Shown in pieces: positions 9,706-17,600 of a stretch of DNA of 64,000 nt. The notes beneath the pieces were generated by a model. That model saw only the letters and a list, made by a program, of their open reading frames with translations. It ran no database searches and was not told the DNA's origin. The position numbers were made by a program, and so were the translations under genes. Source of the stretch: Glutamicibacter arilaitensis Re117 (GTDB lineage Bacteria; Actinomycetota; Actinomycetes; Actinomycetales; Micrococcaceae); the NCBI RefSeq assembly GCF_000197735.1, contig NC_014550.1, positions 62,001 to 126,000 on the forward strand. Reading direction: 5' to 3'. The stretch's first letter is position 1. Each line of letters begins with the position of its first letter.

Positions 9706-10536
9706 ATGACAGTAATGACAAAGATCGGCAACGACGACCGACTCGATAAGCAGAAATTGATGATTTGCCTTGATGTTGACGGAACTATCGTCAACCACCA
9801 AGGACAGATGAGCCAGCGGGTACGCGATGCGGCCCGGGCAGTGGTGGAACGAGGCCACGAAGTGGTCATTTCCACCGGGCGTTCCCTCGGGGCCGCCTTG
9901 CCGGTGATGGAAGAGCTGGGCATCGACCACGGCTATGTGGTCGTGAGCAATGGCGGTGTGCTCGCCAAGGTCACCGGATCAGATATCGAAGTGATCCACC
10001 GCGAGGTCTTCGATCCTTCAGCAGCGCTCAAGGCGCTATGGAAGCAGCTGCCCAAAGCCAAGTACGCGCTGGAAAATGAGCGCGGCGAATTCCTTTCCAA
10101 CGAGTCTTTTGGCGATGCCAGCTTTGGTGCCGAAACCAAGGTCGTGGATTTCGATGAATTGCTGGAGAACAAGGCCGTGCGCGTTGTCGTGTTCTCCACG
10201 GATAATACTGCCGAGGAGTTCGGCCATGCAGTGCAGGGCCTGGGCTTATCCGGGGTGACTTACTCGGTAGGCTGGACCGCTTGGCTGGATATCGCCGCCG
10301 ACGGCACCACCAAGGCCAGCGGCCTGGAGCGACTGCGCGCCATCTTGAAGTTCGACCTGGCCGATTCCCTGGCCGTGGGCGATGGCCGCAACGACATTGA
10401 AATGCTCCAGTGGGCTGGCCACGGCGTGGCCATGGGCCAGGCGCCAGACGAGGTCAAGGACGCAGCGGATGCTGTGACCGAGGGCGTCGACGACGACGGT
10501 TTGGCGATCGTCCTCGAAGAACTGCTGCAGGACTAG
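9706..10536 (+). CDS. HAD-superfamily Cof-type phosphatase
   Basis: Predicted cytosolic phosphatase of the HAD superfamily, Cof/IIB subclass with a C2 cap, 276 residues. Motif I is DVDGT with the nucleophilic Asp near residue 23, motif II is STGRS, and motif IV is GDGRNDIEM. Substrate is probably a sugar phosphate or flavin-type phosphate by family, but cannot be assigned. The ATG of MTVMTKIGN is used; a second ATG three codons in is possible. TAACTT ends 5 nt before the ATG and there is no Shine-Dalgarno sequence, so a leaderless mRNA is likely. It converges on the SatD-like gene with only 18 nt between. Confidence 0.9.
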   Translation: MTVMTKIGNDDRLDKQKLMICLDVDGTIVNHQGQMSQRVRDAARAVVERGHEVVISTGRSLGAALPVMEELGIDHGYVVVSNGGVLAKVTGSDIEVIHREVFDPSAALKALWKQLPKAKYALENERGEFLSNESFGDASFGAETKVVDFDELLENKAVRVVVFSTDNTAEEFGHAVQGLGLSGVTYSVGWTAWLDIAADGTTKASGLERLRAILKFDLADSLAVGDGRNDIEMLQWAGHGVAMGQAPDEVKDAADAVTEGVDDDGLAIVLEELLQD

Positions 10537-10554
10537 CCTGCGGCGTGACGCCTT

Positions 10555-11157
10555 TTAGAGCTGGTCGGTGAATTCCAGCAACCGGGAGATGGCTGCCCGG
10601 GCGCCGAGCTCATCGTTGTAGCCCGATCGCACAATCGCGGCTGATACCGCTTGCGGGGTGATGCCCAAAATCTCGGCCACCGCCTTCTGCTGGCCGCGCA
10701 CGCCCGGGGTGAGCAGATCCACTACGGACCATTCGGCTTCGGTGCGGGTGCGGATCCAATGGCCGAGCATGCGCAGCAGCCCCTCCAGCTCAGCATCCAT
10801 TTCATCGGTGCCCGAGGAAACGCAGATCGGCACGCGTTCCCCGCGATGGCTGGCCGCCTCAAGGGCACCGAGCGCGCGGCGCATTGCCTTGCCTTCCACC
10901 AGGTCCGCCTCGGCTGGCACCGGCTCATACAGGCTGCCGATGCCCAGCCCGATATTGCAGAAATTCAACCGCGTCACCCGCATCAGCGCATCTACTGCGG
11001 CCTCGGGATCCTTGGGCACGCCCAGCAGCAATTGCCCGCTCACTGCGGTGAACGGGGCATGGGTGTCCACTTCGGAGAGCTGGTCCCACAATTGCTCGCT
11101 GGCGGCTGCAACATCGGTGACCGAGCGGGGCCGGGGGCTGAGCGCAACGACAAACAT
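10555..11157 (-). CDS. SatD-like protein with C-terminal helix-turn-helix
   Basis: Protein of about 200 residues that I place tentatively in the SatD-like group. The N-terminal half has an alternating beta/alpha pattern with CNIGLGIGSL followed by an EGKAMRRALGALE segment. This resembles the nucleotidyl-cyclase-like core seen in SatD proteins (GIG then GPA-type helix). The C-terminus carries a plausible helix-turn-helix (QKAVAEILGITPQAVSAAI). The start MFVVALSPRP is preferred because homologous folds begin there; a TTG 13 codons upstream (11196) is the alternative. DNA binding or a stress role is inference only. Confidence 0.55.
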   Translation of the reverse strand: MFVVALSPRPRSVTDVAAASEQLWDQLSEVDTHAPFTAVSGQLLLGVPKDPEAAVDALMRVTRLNFCNIGLGIGSLYEPVPAEADLVEGKAMRRALGALEAASHRGERVPICVSSGTDEMDAELEGLLRMLGHWIRTRTEAEWSVVDLLTPGVRGQQKAVAEILGITPQAVSAAIVRSGYNDELGARAAISRLLEFTDQL

Positions 11158-11262
11158 GTTTCCAGTATTGCGTGCAAGTCCGGGATTGTCTTGCAAATGG
11201 CGGAAGTGACGCGGCAGGTGGCAGCCCGATAGGCTGGTACCGGAAACTTTGAAGGAGCAGCG

Positions 11263-11520
11263 ATGGCTGGTGTGCTGGAAAAAGTGGGCCAGCTGGATTC
11301 CGCCACCGCAACGCAGAATGCGCCAGAAGCAGCTGAATTCAGGGTTGCAGCCGACTACCTCGCGGCAGCGGCAAGCGCCGAAACCTTGCGTGAATTAGCA
11401 CAGCTGGCGACCGCACGCGGCGAACAGGACCTGGCCAACCTGCTCCATCAGGCGGCAGGACTCCAGCTTGAAGTCGCTAGGCTCGCTGGGTTGATGGCAG
11501 GGTCACGATCGTGTACTTGA
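11263..11520 (+). CDS. Small alanine-rich helical protein, unknown function
   Basis: Predicted 85-residue soluble protein, strongly alpha-helical and alanine/leucine-rich, with no motif I recognise. It is supported as a gene by a good Shine-Dalgarno sequence (GAAGGAG, about 7 nt before the ATG) and a possible -10 box TAGGCT at 11231-11236. It is divergent from the SatD-like gene. The last 44 bp overlap the 3' end of the frameshifted yczE-like gene on the other strand, which is unusual. The final residues (AGSRSCT) look unlike the rest, so the true gene could have been extended by a lost stop. Function is unknown. Confidence 0.55.
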   Translation: MAGVLEKVGQLDSATATQNAPEAAEFRVAADYLAAAASAETLRELAQLATARGEQDLANLLHQAAGLQLEVARLAGLMAGSRSCT

Positions 11521-12117
11521 AGAAGAACTGCGTGGCCGGTCCAATCAGCAGCGCATAAGCCACGGTGCCCACGCCTACCGGCCCGCCCAGCAGCCAGCCG
11601 ATGGCCAGCACGGACAGCTCGATGACCGTGCGGATCAGTCGGATGGATTTCCCGGTGCGCAGGTGCAATCCGGTCATCAGCCCATCACGCGGACCGGTCC
11701 GAAATGGCAGCCGATATACAGTGCTCCGCCCAGTCCGTTGATGATGATCGCGCCGAGCAGTACGGCGATCTGCCAGCCAAGTCCGTGGACATCTGGGATG
11801 GCCCACAAGAAGAAATCCAGTCCCAGTCCAATGACCAGCACATTGGCGATAGTTCCCAGGCCAGGCCACTGCTTCAGCGGAATCCACGCGAGCAGGACCG
11901 CGAAACCGACCAGGATCACGATGGTTCCCAGTGACAGCGGAATATGGTTGGCAAGACCCAGGTGCAGCACATCCCAGGGGTCCACGCCGAGCTGGGCGCG
12001 GATCAAAAGCGCCATAGCCAGCGCGAACAGCAGCAGGCCAATGAATAGATTGGTTAAGCGCAGCGAAAGTCTTCCGGCGCGCAGTTGCTCGAATGGGGTG
12101 AGGTTGTACAGGGTCAT
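11477..12117 (-). pseudogene. YczE/YitT-type membrane protein, interrupted by a frameshift
   Basis: The two halves of a YczE-like integral membrane protein lie in different frames. The first half (12117 down to about 11695) encodes helices beginning MTLYNLTPFEQLRAG and containing ALLIRAQLGVDPWDV and NGLGGALYIG. It then stops after FGPVRVMG. The second half, in the next frame, continues GPRDGLMTGLHLRTGKSIR and ends with VAYALLIGPATQFFF. Restoring one G in the CCGGTCC run at about 11691-11697 would give the family's continuous GPGPRDGLMTG reading. So this is a single-base loss, either a real recent inactivation or a sequencing error. The family is uncharacterised. It is downstream of pcp and a 39-residue peptide. 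Confidence 0.8.
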
Positions 12118-12185
12118 GATGATTCCAAGGCTATCTGTGAGCCGCGCGGCCGCGGGAATTGCGCTTGGATTTCTTTGTCACATTA

Positions 12186-12305
12186 CTAGTCCCAGTTCAG
12201 CCATTGAGCCGGAATGCCTGTAGCAACCAAGGCAAAGGTGCCGATGAATAACGCACCTATGATGATCGAGAAGAAGATGAGCCATCGGGTCGGGTTGTTG
12301 TTCAC
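12186..12305 (-). CDS. 39-residue single-pass membrane peptide coupled to pcp
   Basis: Short GTG-started frame encoding MNNNPTRW, a hydrophobic helix of about 22 residues (from LIFFSIIIG to ALVATG), and a short tail IPAQWLNWD. The GTG overlaps the pcp stop codon (GTGA), which is a classic translational-coupling arrangement. The arrangement argues for a real gene despite its size. One membrane-spanning segment with a short polar N-terminus and tryptophan-rich C-terminus is all that can be seen. A role as a small regulator or partner of a membrane complex is possible but unproven. Confidence 0.65.
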   Translation of the reverse strand: MNNNPTRWLIFFSIIIGALFIGTFALVATGIPAQWLNWD

Positions 12306-12961
12306 TGGTGCACATCTCCAGTGTTCTCTGCGCTCGTTTCTTCTTGGATGGAACAGGCGCCGCGTATTGCCGCTTCCAAGGCCCGTGGCAGCTGTCCGAC
12401 TTCTAGCTTGGAACGCTTACGTGCGCCGGGATCGGTTTCAGCGCCGACGGTAGCCTCGACACCGTGAGGACGAAGTGCGGGCACATGGATGAACAGCGAG
12501 GGGACTGGCTGGCGGTATGCCAGATAGGCCACGTGATTGCAGACGAATCGTCCGGCATCTGTGGAGAGTTCGGCTTTGAATCCCTCATTCAGCATCATTT
12601 TCACTGCGGCCGCAGGATTCAATGACGCTTCCAGGAAATCTGGACCTCGAGGGTCGATGGCCGCAGCGCGCGGCTGATCCCCATCGTTGTCCTGGATGCG
12701 GGCATCATCAAGGTTCGCACCTCGGGCTTCCGGAGTGATCGCATCGCGGCCGCCGGCTTCTCCGACGCAAATCAAAGCATCAGGTCGATGTTCTGCCAGC
12801 AGGTGGTCCAGTTCTTGGGCGGATCGCTTGAAAGACACCGGAAGGATCGCGGTAGTGATTCGATGATTGGATATTTGCCCTGGCAGCTGGCTGACGGCCT
12901 CCTGGCTGGCGTTGAATGAGTCTTTGCCGAAGGGCTCGAAGCCGGTGACCAGAATATGCAT
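12302..12961 (-). CDS. pcp: Pyroglutamyl-peptidase I (pyrrolidone-carboxylate peptidase)
   Basis: Cytosolic cysteine peptidase (family C15) that removes N-terminal pyroglutamate from peptides. The 219 residues match the family. The catalytic triad is visible: Glu near 78 in TPEARGAN, Cys near 141 in GRFVCNHVAY, and His near 159 in FIHVP. The N-terminal VTGFEPFG motif is conserved. The start is the ATG giving MHILVTGFEPFG. Its stop overlaps the start of a 39-residue membrane peptide. It may act with the POT peptide transporter upstream in the window in peptide recycling, which is only a contextual idea. Confidence 0.95.
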   Translation of the reverse strand: MHILVTGFEPFGKDSFNASQEAVSQLPGQISNHRITTAILPVSFKRSAQELDHLLAEHRPDALICVGEAGGRDAITPEARGANLDDARIQDNDGDQPRAAAIDPRGPDFLEASLNPAAAVKMMLNEGFKAELSTDAGRFVCNHVAYLAYRQPVPSLFIHVPALRPHGVEATVGAETDPGARKRSKLEVGQLPRALEAAIRGACSIQEETSAENTGDVHQ

Positions 12962-13043
12962 AGTTCCATTATGTCCCCAAACTGTCGGTGCCCGCTGGTA
13001 GACCTTTGGTGTCGGTGCAATCCAAGATTTTGGTGGGAGTCAC

Positions 13044-14252
13044 ATGGTTATCGCAGTATTGGTCCTTGTCATCTTAAATATTCTCGCAACGGTATGCATA
13101 GCATTGCTGCTGATCCGCCGGACTGCGGGCAGCGATGAGGCGCAGATTTCCGAAGCTGTTCGCTCCGCCAACGCGGAACTGCGCCAAGAGTTGGGAATCC
13201 AGCGCACCGAGCTGCGCCAGAGCATGGGGGAGGTCCGCACCGATATCGACTCCAAGCTCACTGCGATGGCCGAATCCAATGCCAACCGCCATCTGCAGGT
13301 CCAGGCGTTGCTCCAGCAGGAAATGGACAAGCTGCGTTCCGGCAACGAGGCCAAGCTGGAGAAGATGCGCGAGACCGTGGACGAGAAATTGCAGGGCACT
13401 TTGGAGAAGCGCCTGGGCGAATCATTCGAGCTGGTCAGCAAACGGCTGGAAATGGTCCAGCAAGGTCTGGGCGAGATGCAGTCGCTGGCCCAGGACGTCG
13501 GTGGGCTCAAGCGCGTGCTCACCAATGTGAAAAGCCGCGGATCCTGGGGAGAAGTGCAGCTCTCACGCCAGCTGGAAGACATCCTCACCGCGGAGCAGTA
13601 TGAACAGAATGCCACCGTGGTGCCCGGCAGCCGCGAGAGCGTGGAATTCGCGGTGATCCTGCCCGGACGCGAAGCCGGGACCATCTACCTGCCCATCGAT
13701 TCCAAGCTGCCGCAAGAAGACTATGAACGGCTGCTCGATGCCCAGGAATCCGGGGAGAAAACCGCCATCGATGCGGCGGCCAAGGCCCTGGATCGGGCAA
13801 TTATCGAGCAGGCCAAGCTGATTTCCAGCAAATACATCGCCCCGCCATACAGCACCGATTTCGCAATCATGTACCTGCCCACCGAAGGGCTCTTCGCAGA
13901 AGTCGTGCGCAGCCCGGGGCTAGCCAGCAAGCTGCAGACCGAGCACCGGGTCTTGGTTACCGGGCCGACAACCCTGATGAGCCTGCTCAATTCCCTGCAG
14001 ATGGGCTTCCGCACGCTGGCCATCGAAAAGCGCAGCAGCGAAGTGTGGCAGGTGCTTTCTGCGGCCAAGGAAGAGTTCCGCAAATACGGGGATGTCTGGG
14101 ACAAGCTGGGCAAGCAGCTCTCGGCCGCGCAGAATACCGTCAGCGCGGCCGGCACCCGCACTCGCGTGTTGGAAAAGACGCTGAGGGACGTGCAAACCTC
14201 GGAAGTCTCCGCCCAGGAAGACGTACTGACCGGGTTGCTTCCCGAATCCTAG
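13044..14252 (+). CDS. rmuC: DNA recombination protein RmuC
   Basis: RmuC family protein, 402 residues, reported in E. coli to limit inversions between short inverted repeats; a nuclease-like fold is predicted for the C-terminal domain. Residues 1-24 form a hydrophobic N-terminal helix (membrane anchor), followed by a long coiled coil (about 30-150, heptad-rich in Glu, Arg and Leu). The conserved RmuC core starts at about 160 with SRGSWGEVQL and includes PIDSKLPQEDYERL and PTEGLFAEV. The start ATG follows GGTGGGAGT about 8 nt upstream. An 82-nt gap separates it from pcp on the opposite strand. Confidence 0.95.
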   Translation: MVIAVLVLVILNILATVCIALLLIRRTAGSDEAQISEAVRSANAELRQELGIQRTELRQSMGEVRTDIDSKLTAMAESNANRHLQVQALLQQEMDKLRSGNEAKLEKMRETVDEKLQGTLEKRLGESFELVSKRLEMVQQGLGEMQSLAQDVGGLKRVLTNVKSRGSWGEVQLSRQLEDILTAEQYEQNATVVPGSRESVEFAVILPGREAGTIYLPIDSKLPQEDYERLLDAQESGEKTAIDAAAKALDRAIIEQAKLISSKYIAPPYSTDFAIMYLPTEGLFAEVVRSPGLASKLQTEHRVLVTGPTTLMSLLNSLQMGFRTLAIEKRSSEVWQVLSAAKEEFRKYGDVWDKLGKQLSAAQNTVSAAGTRTRVLEKTLRDVQTSEVSAQEDVLTGLLPES

Positions 14253-14313
14253 AAACGAGCGCCGCGCAGGACTACGCTTGGCGCAGCAAGCGGCCTCATC
14301 CAAAGGAGCAGCC

Positions 14314-14655
14314 ATGTCCAAGTACCTCATTTCGTTCCCCAGCCCGGCCATGAAATTTCCGGAAAGCGATCTGGAAGCCGTTGCGCACGCAGCCCATGAA
14401 GTTCTGCGTGAAGCCAAAGCGGCAGGAGGCTGGATTTTCGGCGGCGGCATTGACGAAAGCATCGCTGCGGTCATGGTGGAATCAGACGGCACGCTCCGTG
14501 AGGGCACCTATCGGCAGACCGCGCATATCGAGGGCGGGTACGCGGTACTCGAACTGGCCAGCTATGAGCAGGCGGTTGCCTGGGCCGCGAAGTTTGCGGC
14601 AGCCTGCCGCTGCGCCCAAGAAGTCCGGGTCTTCCAGGACGACCCCGAAAATTAA
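14314..14655 (+). CDS. YCII-domain protein
   Basis: Small 113-residue cytosolic protein of the YCII-related (DGPF) superfamily, a ferredoxin-like fold. The core is visible as AGGWIFGGGIDE, then a strand VESDGTLREG, then the helix ASYEQAVAWAAKFA that supplies the family's conserved acidic/aromatic positions. The start is the ATG of MSKYLISFPS because AAAGGAG lies 7 nt upstream; upstream in-frame codons have no ribosome-binding site. Biochemical role is unknown, although related proteins occur next to ECF sigma factors, which is not the case here. Confidence 0.8.
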   Translation: MSKYLISFPSPAMKFPESDLEAVAHAAHEVLREAKAAGGWIFGGGIDESIAAVMVESDGTLREGTYRQTAHIEGGYAVLELASYEQAVAWAAKFAAACRCAQEVRVFQDDPEN

Positions 14656-14658
14656 AGC

Positions 14659-14695
14659 AATGGCGGCGACCCCGTTTCCGGGGTCACCGCCATTT
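14659..14695. terminator. Bidirectional terminator between YCII gene and ppa
   Basis: AATGGCGG plus GACCCCG pair with CGGGGTC plus CCGCCATT around a short loop, followed by TTTTC. The two genes converge on it. Confidence 0.85.
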
Positions 14696-14713
14696 TCAGC
14701 TTACGCCTAGTGG

Positions 14714-15193
14714 CTAGGCCTTGAAACGCTCGATGGAGCGAGCCAGCTCAGCTTCGGCAGCCTCGCGGCCTTCCCAGCCTTCAGCCTTGACCCACTTGCC
14801 CGGTTCCAGGTCCTTGTAGCGGGTGAAGAAGTGCTCGATCTCCTTGATCAGCCATTCATCGATGTCTTCAAGTTCCTTGATGTGGTCAAAGCGCTTGTCG
14901 GCAGGAACGCACAGCAGCTTGGCATCGCCACCGCCATCGTCGGTCATGTTGAATACGCCGATTGGGCGAGCTTCGACAACAACACCTGGGATCAGGTCAA
15001 CACCTGGGATGTAAACCATGGCGTCCAATGGATCGCCATCTTCGCCCAAGGTATCGTCGAAGTAGCCGTAGTGGGTTGGGTACTGCATCGAGGTGAACAG
15101 CACGCGATCCAGGCGCAGGCGGTGGGTCTCGTGGTCGATCTCGTACTTGACGCGCGATCCGGTAGGGATCTCGATGGTAACGTCGTGGCTCAT
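14714..15193 (-). CDS. ppa: Inorganic pyrophosphatase (family I)
   Basis: Hydrolyses pyrophosphate to phosphate and so drives biosynthetic reactions; cytosolic, Mg-dependent. The 159-residue length and the family I signature DGDPLDAMV with its three aspartates are diagnostic. The N-terminus [14 protein letters not shown] is that of actinobacterial enzymes. The start is placed at this ATG because AGGAG lies 10 nt upstream; an in-frame GTG three codons earlier would leave the ribosome-binding site too close. It is divergent from the dacB-type gene, whose start is 97 nt away. Confidence 0.96.
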   Translation of the reverse strand: MSHDVTIEIPTGSRVKYEIDHETHRLRLDRVLFTSMQYPTHYGYFDDTLGEDGDPLDAMVYIPGVDLIPGVVVEARPIGVFNMTDDGGGDAKLLCVPADKRFDHIKELEDIDEWLIKEIEHFFTRYKDLEPGKWVKAEGWEGREAAEAELARSIERFKA

Positions 15194-15290
15194 GAAAAGC
15201 ACACTCCTAAACTAGTCTTAGGGATATCCGATAATAAGGGTATCGCCCCATTGCGCCTGATGGATAAAACTTCGAGAGGAATGTAACCAT

Positions 15291-16655
15291 ATGAACACTG
15301 CCGCCCGACGCGCGATTACGTTGGGGGTGGCGATTGTTGCCATGGTTGCAGTCATCGTCGCGATGTTGCTGGCCCCGCGATTCTTCACCGGAGAGCCCGA
15401 AGCTTCCTACATCCCGGCAAGCGCCCAGCTGGCCGAAGCGTCCCCAGTCGCCGTGCAGGATCTGGATCCCAACGCGGCACAGCCAGACCCTGCTGTGCTC
15501 ACCGCATCCCTGGATGCCATCCTGGCTGACAAGTCTGATAAGACATCGTTCAACGCCCAGGTGGTGGACGTGGCCACCGGCAACGTCCTGTATGACAGGA
15601 ACTCCGAAATAAATGGCACCCCGGCCTCCAGCCTGAAGGTTGTCACCGCCATTGCCGCCCTGGATGCCCTCGGCGGAGATACCCAGCTGTCCACCAGCGT
15701 GCTGCTCGACGGCGGCACCCTGGTCTTGCGTGGCGGGGGAGATGTGCTGCTGGGTGACCGCGAATCCGACCCAACGCACCCCAAGGGCTATGCCGGGTTG
15801 GCCACCCTGGCCAAGCAGGCCGCAGACGAACTCGACAAGCGCGGCATCGAAGAGGTCGAGCTGTGGCTGGATGATTCCCTGTTCGGCGACGCCCGCAACA
15901 ACCCGGCCTGGGACAAATCGCTGTTCACCTCCAACAACATTGGCGAGGTCTACCCGATCGCGCACTACGCCGGGCGCGCCGGTGAAAGCACCAGCACCGC
16001 CTACCAGTCAGATGCCGCCCAGCAAGTGCGCAAGGTCTTCGCCAAAGCCCTGGCCGAACGGGTGAAGGTCACTGAAGGCGGCCGCGGCCCCTATGCCGGC
16101 GGGCAGCAGATCACCGAAGTGAAATCGGCTCCGCTGCGCGATGTCATCAAGCACATGCTGCTGGTCTCGGATAACTACATCGCCGAAACCATGGGCAGGC
16201 TGGTTGCCTTGAACCGCCAAATGCCTGCCGAGCAGGCCGGAGCAGCCGTAGCGGCTGTTGCCCAGGAGCATGGAGCCTCGGACCTGGCGCTTTTCGATAC
16301 CAGCGGACTGGCGGCCAAGAACAAGATTTCCCCGGCGTCGCTGACCGCAGTACTGCGTTCGGCGGCCACCAGCAAGAAGCCGGAACTGCGCGAAGTGGTC
16401 TATTCGCTGCCGGTCGCCGGCTACAACGGCACCCTGATGAACCGTCTGGGCGGCTCCGAGACCCTGGGCCTGGTCAGGGCCAAGACCGGTTCGCTGACCG
16501 GGGTGGCCACGCTGACCGGCATGACCATGACCGAAGATGGCAGGCTGCTGGCCTTCTCCATTTTTGCCAACCAACCCAACGGAACACTCGCACCTCACAA
16601 GCCCACCATTGACTCTGCTGTCACCGCCATCCGCGGCTGTGGCTGCCGGGTCTAG
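15291..16655 (+). CDS. dacB: D-alanyl-D-alanine carboxypeptidase/endopeptidase (PBP4, S13 family)
   Basis: Penicillin-binding protein 4-type enzyme that trims or cleaves peptidoglycan cross-links outside the membrane. An N-terminal signal anchor (about 8-30, ITLGVAIVAMVAVIVAML) precedes the S13 peptidase domain. The three active-site motifs are present: SSLK (SxxK) in TPASSLKVVTA, SDN (SxN) in SDNYIAETMG, and KTG in RAKTGSLTGVA. The 454 residues are the usual length. The ATG follows GAGAGGAATGTAACC, a reasonable ribosome-binding site. It heads a run with the DUF2342 protease, tilS and hpt that is conserved in Actinobacteria. Confidence 0.92.
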   Translation: MNTAARRAITLGVAIVAMVAVIVAMLLAPRFFTGEPEASYIPASAQLAEASPVAVQDLDPNAAQPDPAVLTASLDAILADKSDKTSFNAQVVDVATGNVLYDRNSEINGTPASSLKVVTAIAALDALGGDTQLSTSVLLDGGTLVLRGGGDVLLGDRESDPTHPKGYAGLATLAKQAADELDKRGIEEVELWLDDSLFGDARNNPAWDKSLFTSNNIGEVYPIAHYAGRAGESTSTAYQSDAAQQVRKVFAKALAERVKVTEGGRGPYAGGQQITEVKSAPLRDVIKHMLLVSDNYIAETMGRLVALNRQMPAEQAGAAVAAVAQEHGASDLALFDTSGLAAKNKISPASLTAVLRSAATSKKPELREVVYSLPVAGYNGTLMNRLGGSETLGLVRAKTGSLTGVATLTGMTMTEDGRLLAFSIFANQPNGTLAPHKPTIDSAVTAIRGCGCRV

Positions 16656-16673
16656 AAGCCGCAGGAGAAGCAA

Positions 16674-17600
16674 ATGAACCAGTTCGTCGATTGGAAGCTG
16701 GCGGCCAAGGCCGCAAAAACCCTGATGCCTGCCGGGCCGAAAATCCAGTCCCAGGATGCTGCCCGGATCGTGGAAGAACTGCGCATTGCCGCCGGCGAAG
16801 GACTGGTGGAAGCCGAGAAGGTTTCCAAGCTCTCCTCCTCCGCACCGTCGCAGACCCTGGTGGTGGATCGTGCCGGCTGGGCCAAGGCGGTCAGCCAGAA
16901 TTTCAGCGCGATGCTCCCCGCGGCACGCCAGGAGGTTCCCGGGGCAGTGCCGCTGATTGCCGGCGCTGAACTGGGCGCAGTGCTCTCGGTGCTCGGCACC
17001 CGGGTGCTAGGCCAGTTCGACCCGTTCGTTGGACCGCGCCTGTTGCTCAACGCCCCGACCATCACGCAGATCCGCGGGGAACTGAACGTCAACGCCCGCG
17101 ACTTCTACCTGTGGATCGCCACCCATGAGCAGACCCACCGATTGCAATTCGAGCACGCGCCATGGATCCCGGAGGTCATGAAGCAGACCCTGGCCGAGGC
17201 CTTTGAGCCGCTGGCCGGGAACACCAGCTCCATGCGCGATCTGGGCGAGCGCCTCAAATCCATGAAGTCCGAAGTCAGTGAACTGACCAGTATCATGTCC
17301 GTGCTGGAGGGCCACGCCATGGTGGTGATGAACGATGTCACCTCGATTCGCAGCATCAAGACCATCCGCCGCCGCTTCGAAGCCCGCGGTGAAAACCGTT
17401 CGGCGCTGGCGATCCTGCTGGGCAAGGTGCTGGGCCTGGATGCCAAGGCGCTGCAGTACAAGCGGGGAGCCAAGTTCGTGCGGCACATTGTCGACGAGAT
17501 CGGCTACGAAGGCTTCAATGAAATCTTCACCGACCGCGAAATGTTCCCCTCGGCCGACGAGCTCGATCACCCAGAACGCTGGCGGGCGCGCACCCGATGA
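16674..17600 (+). CDS. Zinc-dependent metalloprotease-like protein (DUF2342)
   Basis: Uncharacterised 308-residue protein of the DUF2342 group, some of which are labelled as associated with coenzyme F420 synthesis. It contains HEQTH, an HExxH zinc motif, in ATHEQTHRLQFEHAPW, with a further acidic stretch VLEGHAMVVMNDV that could provide the third ligand. Peptidase activity is a prediction from that motif only. It is 18 nt after dacB, preceded by GGAG, and its stop overlaps the tilS start (ATGA). The genes are probably one transcript. Confidence 0.85.
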   Translation: MNQFVDWKLAAKAAKTLMPAGPKIQSQDAARIVEELRIAAGEGLVEAEKVSKLSSSAPSQTLVVDRAGWAKAVSQNFSAMLPAARQEVPGAVPLIAGAELGAVLSVLGTRVLGQFDPFVGPRLLLNAPTITQIRGELNVNARDFYLWIATHEQTHRLQFEHAPWIPEVMKQTLAEAFEPLAGNTSSMRDLGERLKSMKSEVSELTSIMSVLEGHAMVVMNDVTSIRSIKTIRRRFEARGENRSALAILLGKVLGLDAKALQYKRGAKFVRHIVDEIGYEGFNEIFTDREMFPSADELDHPERWRARTR

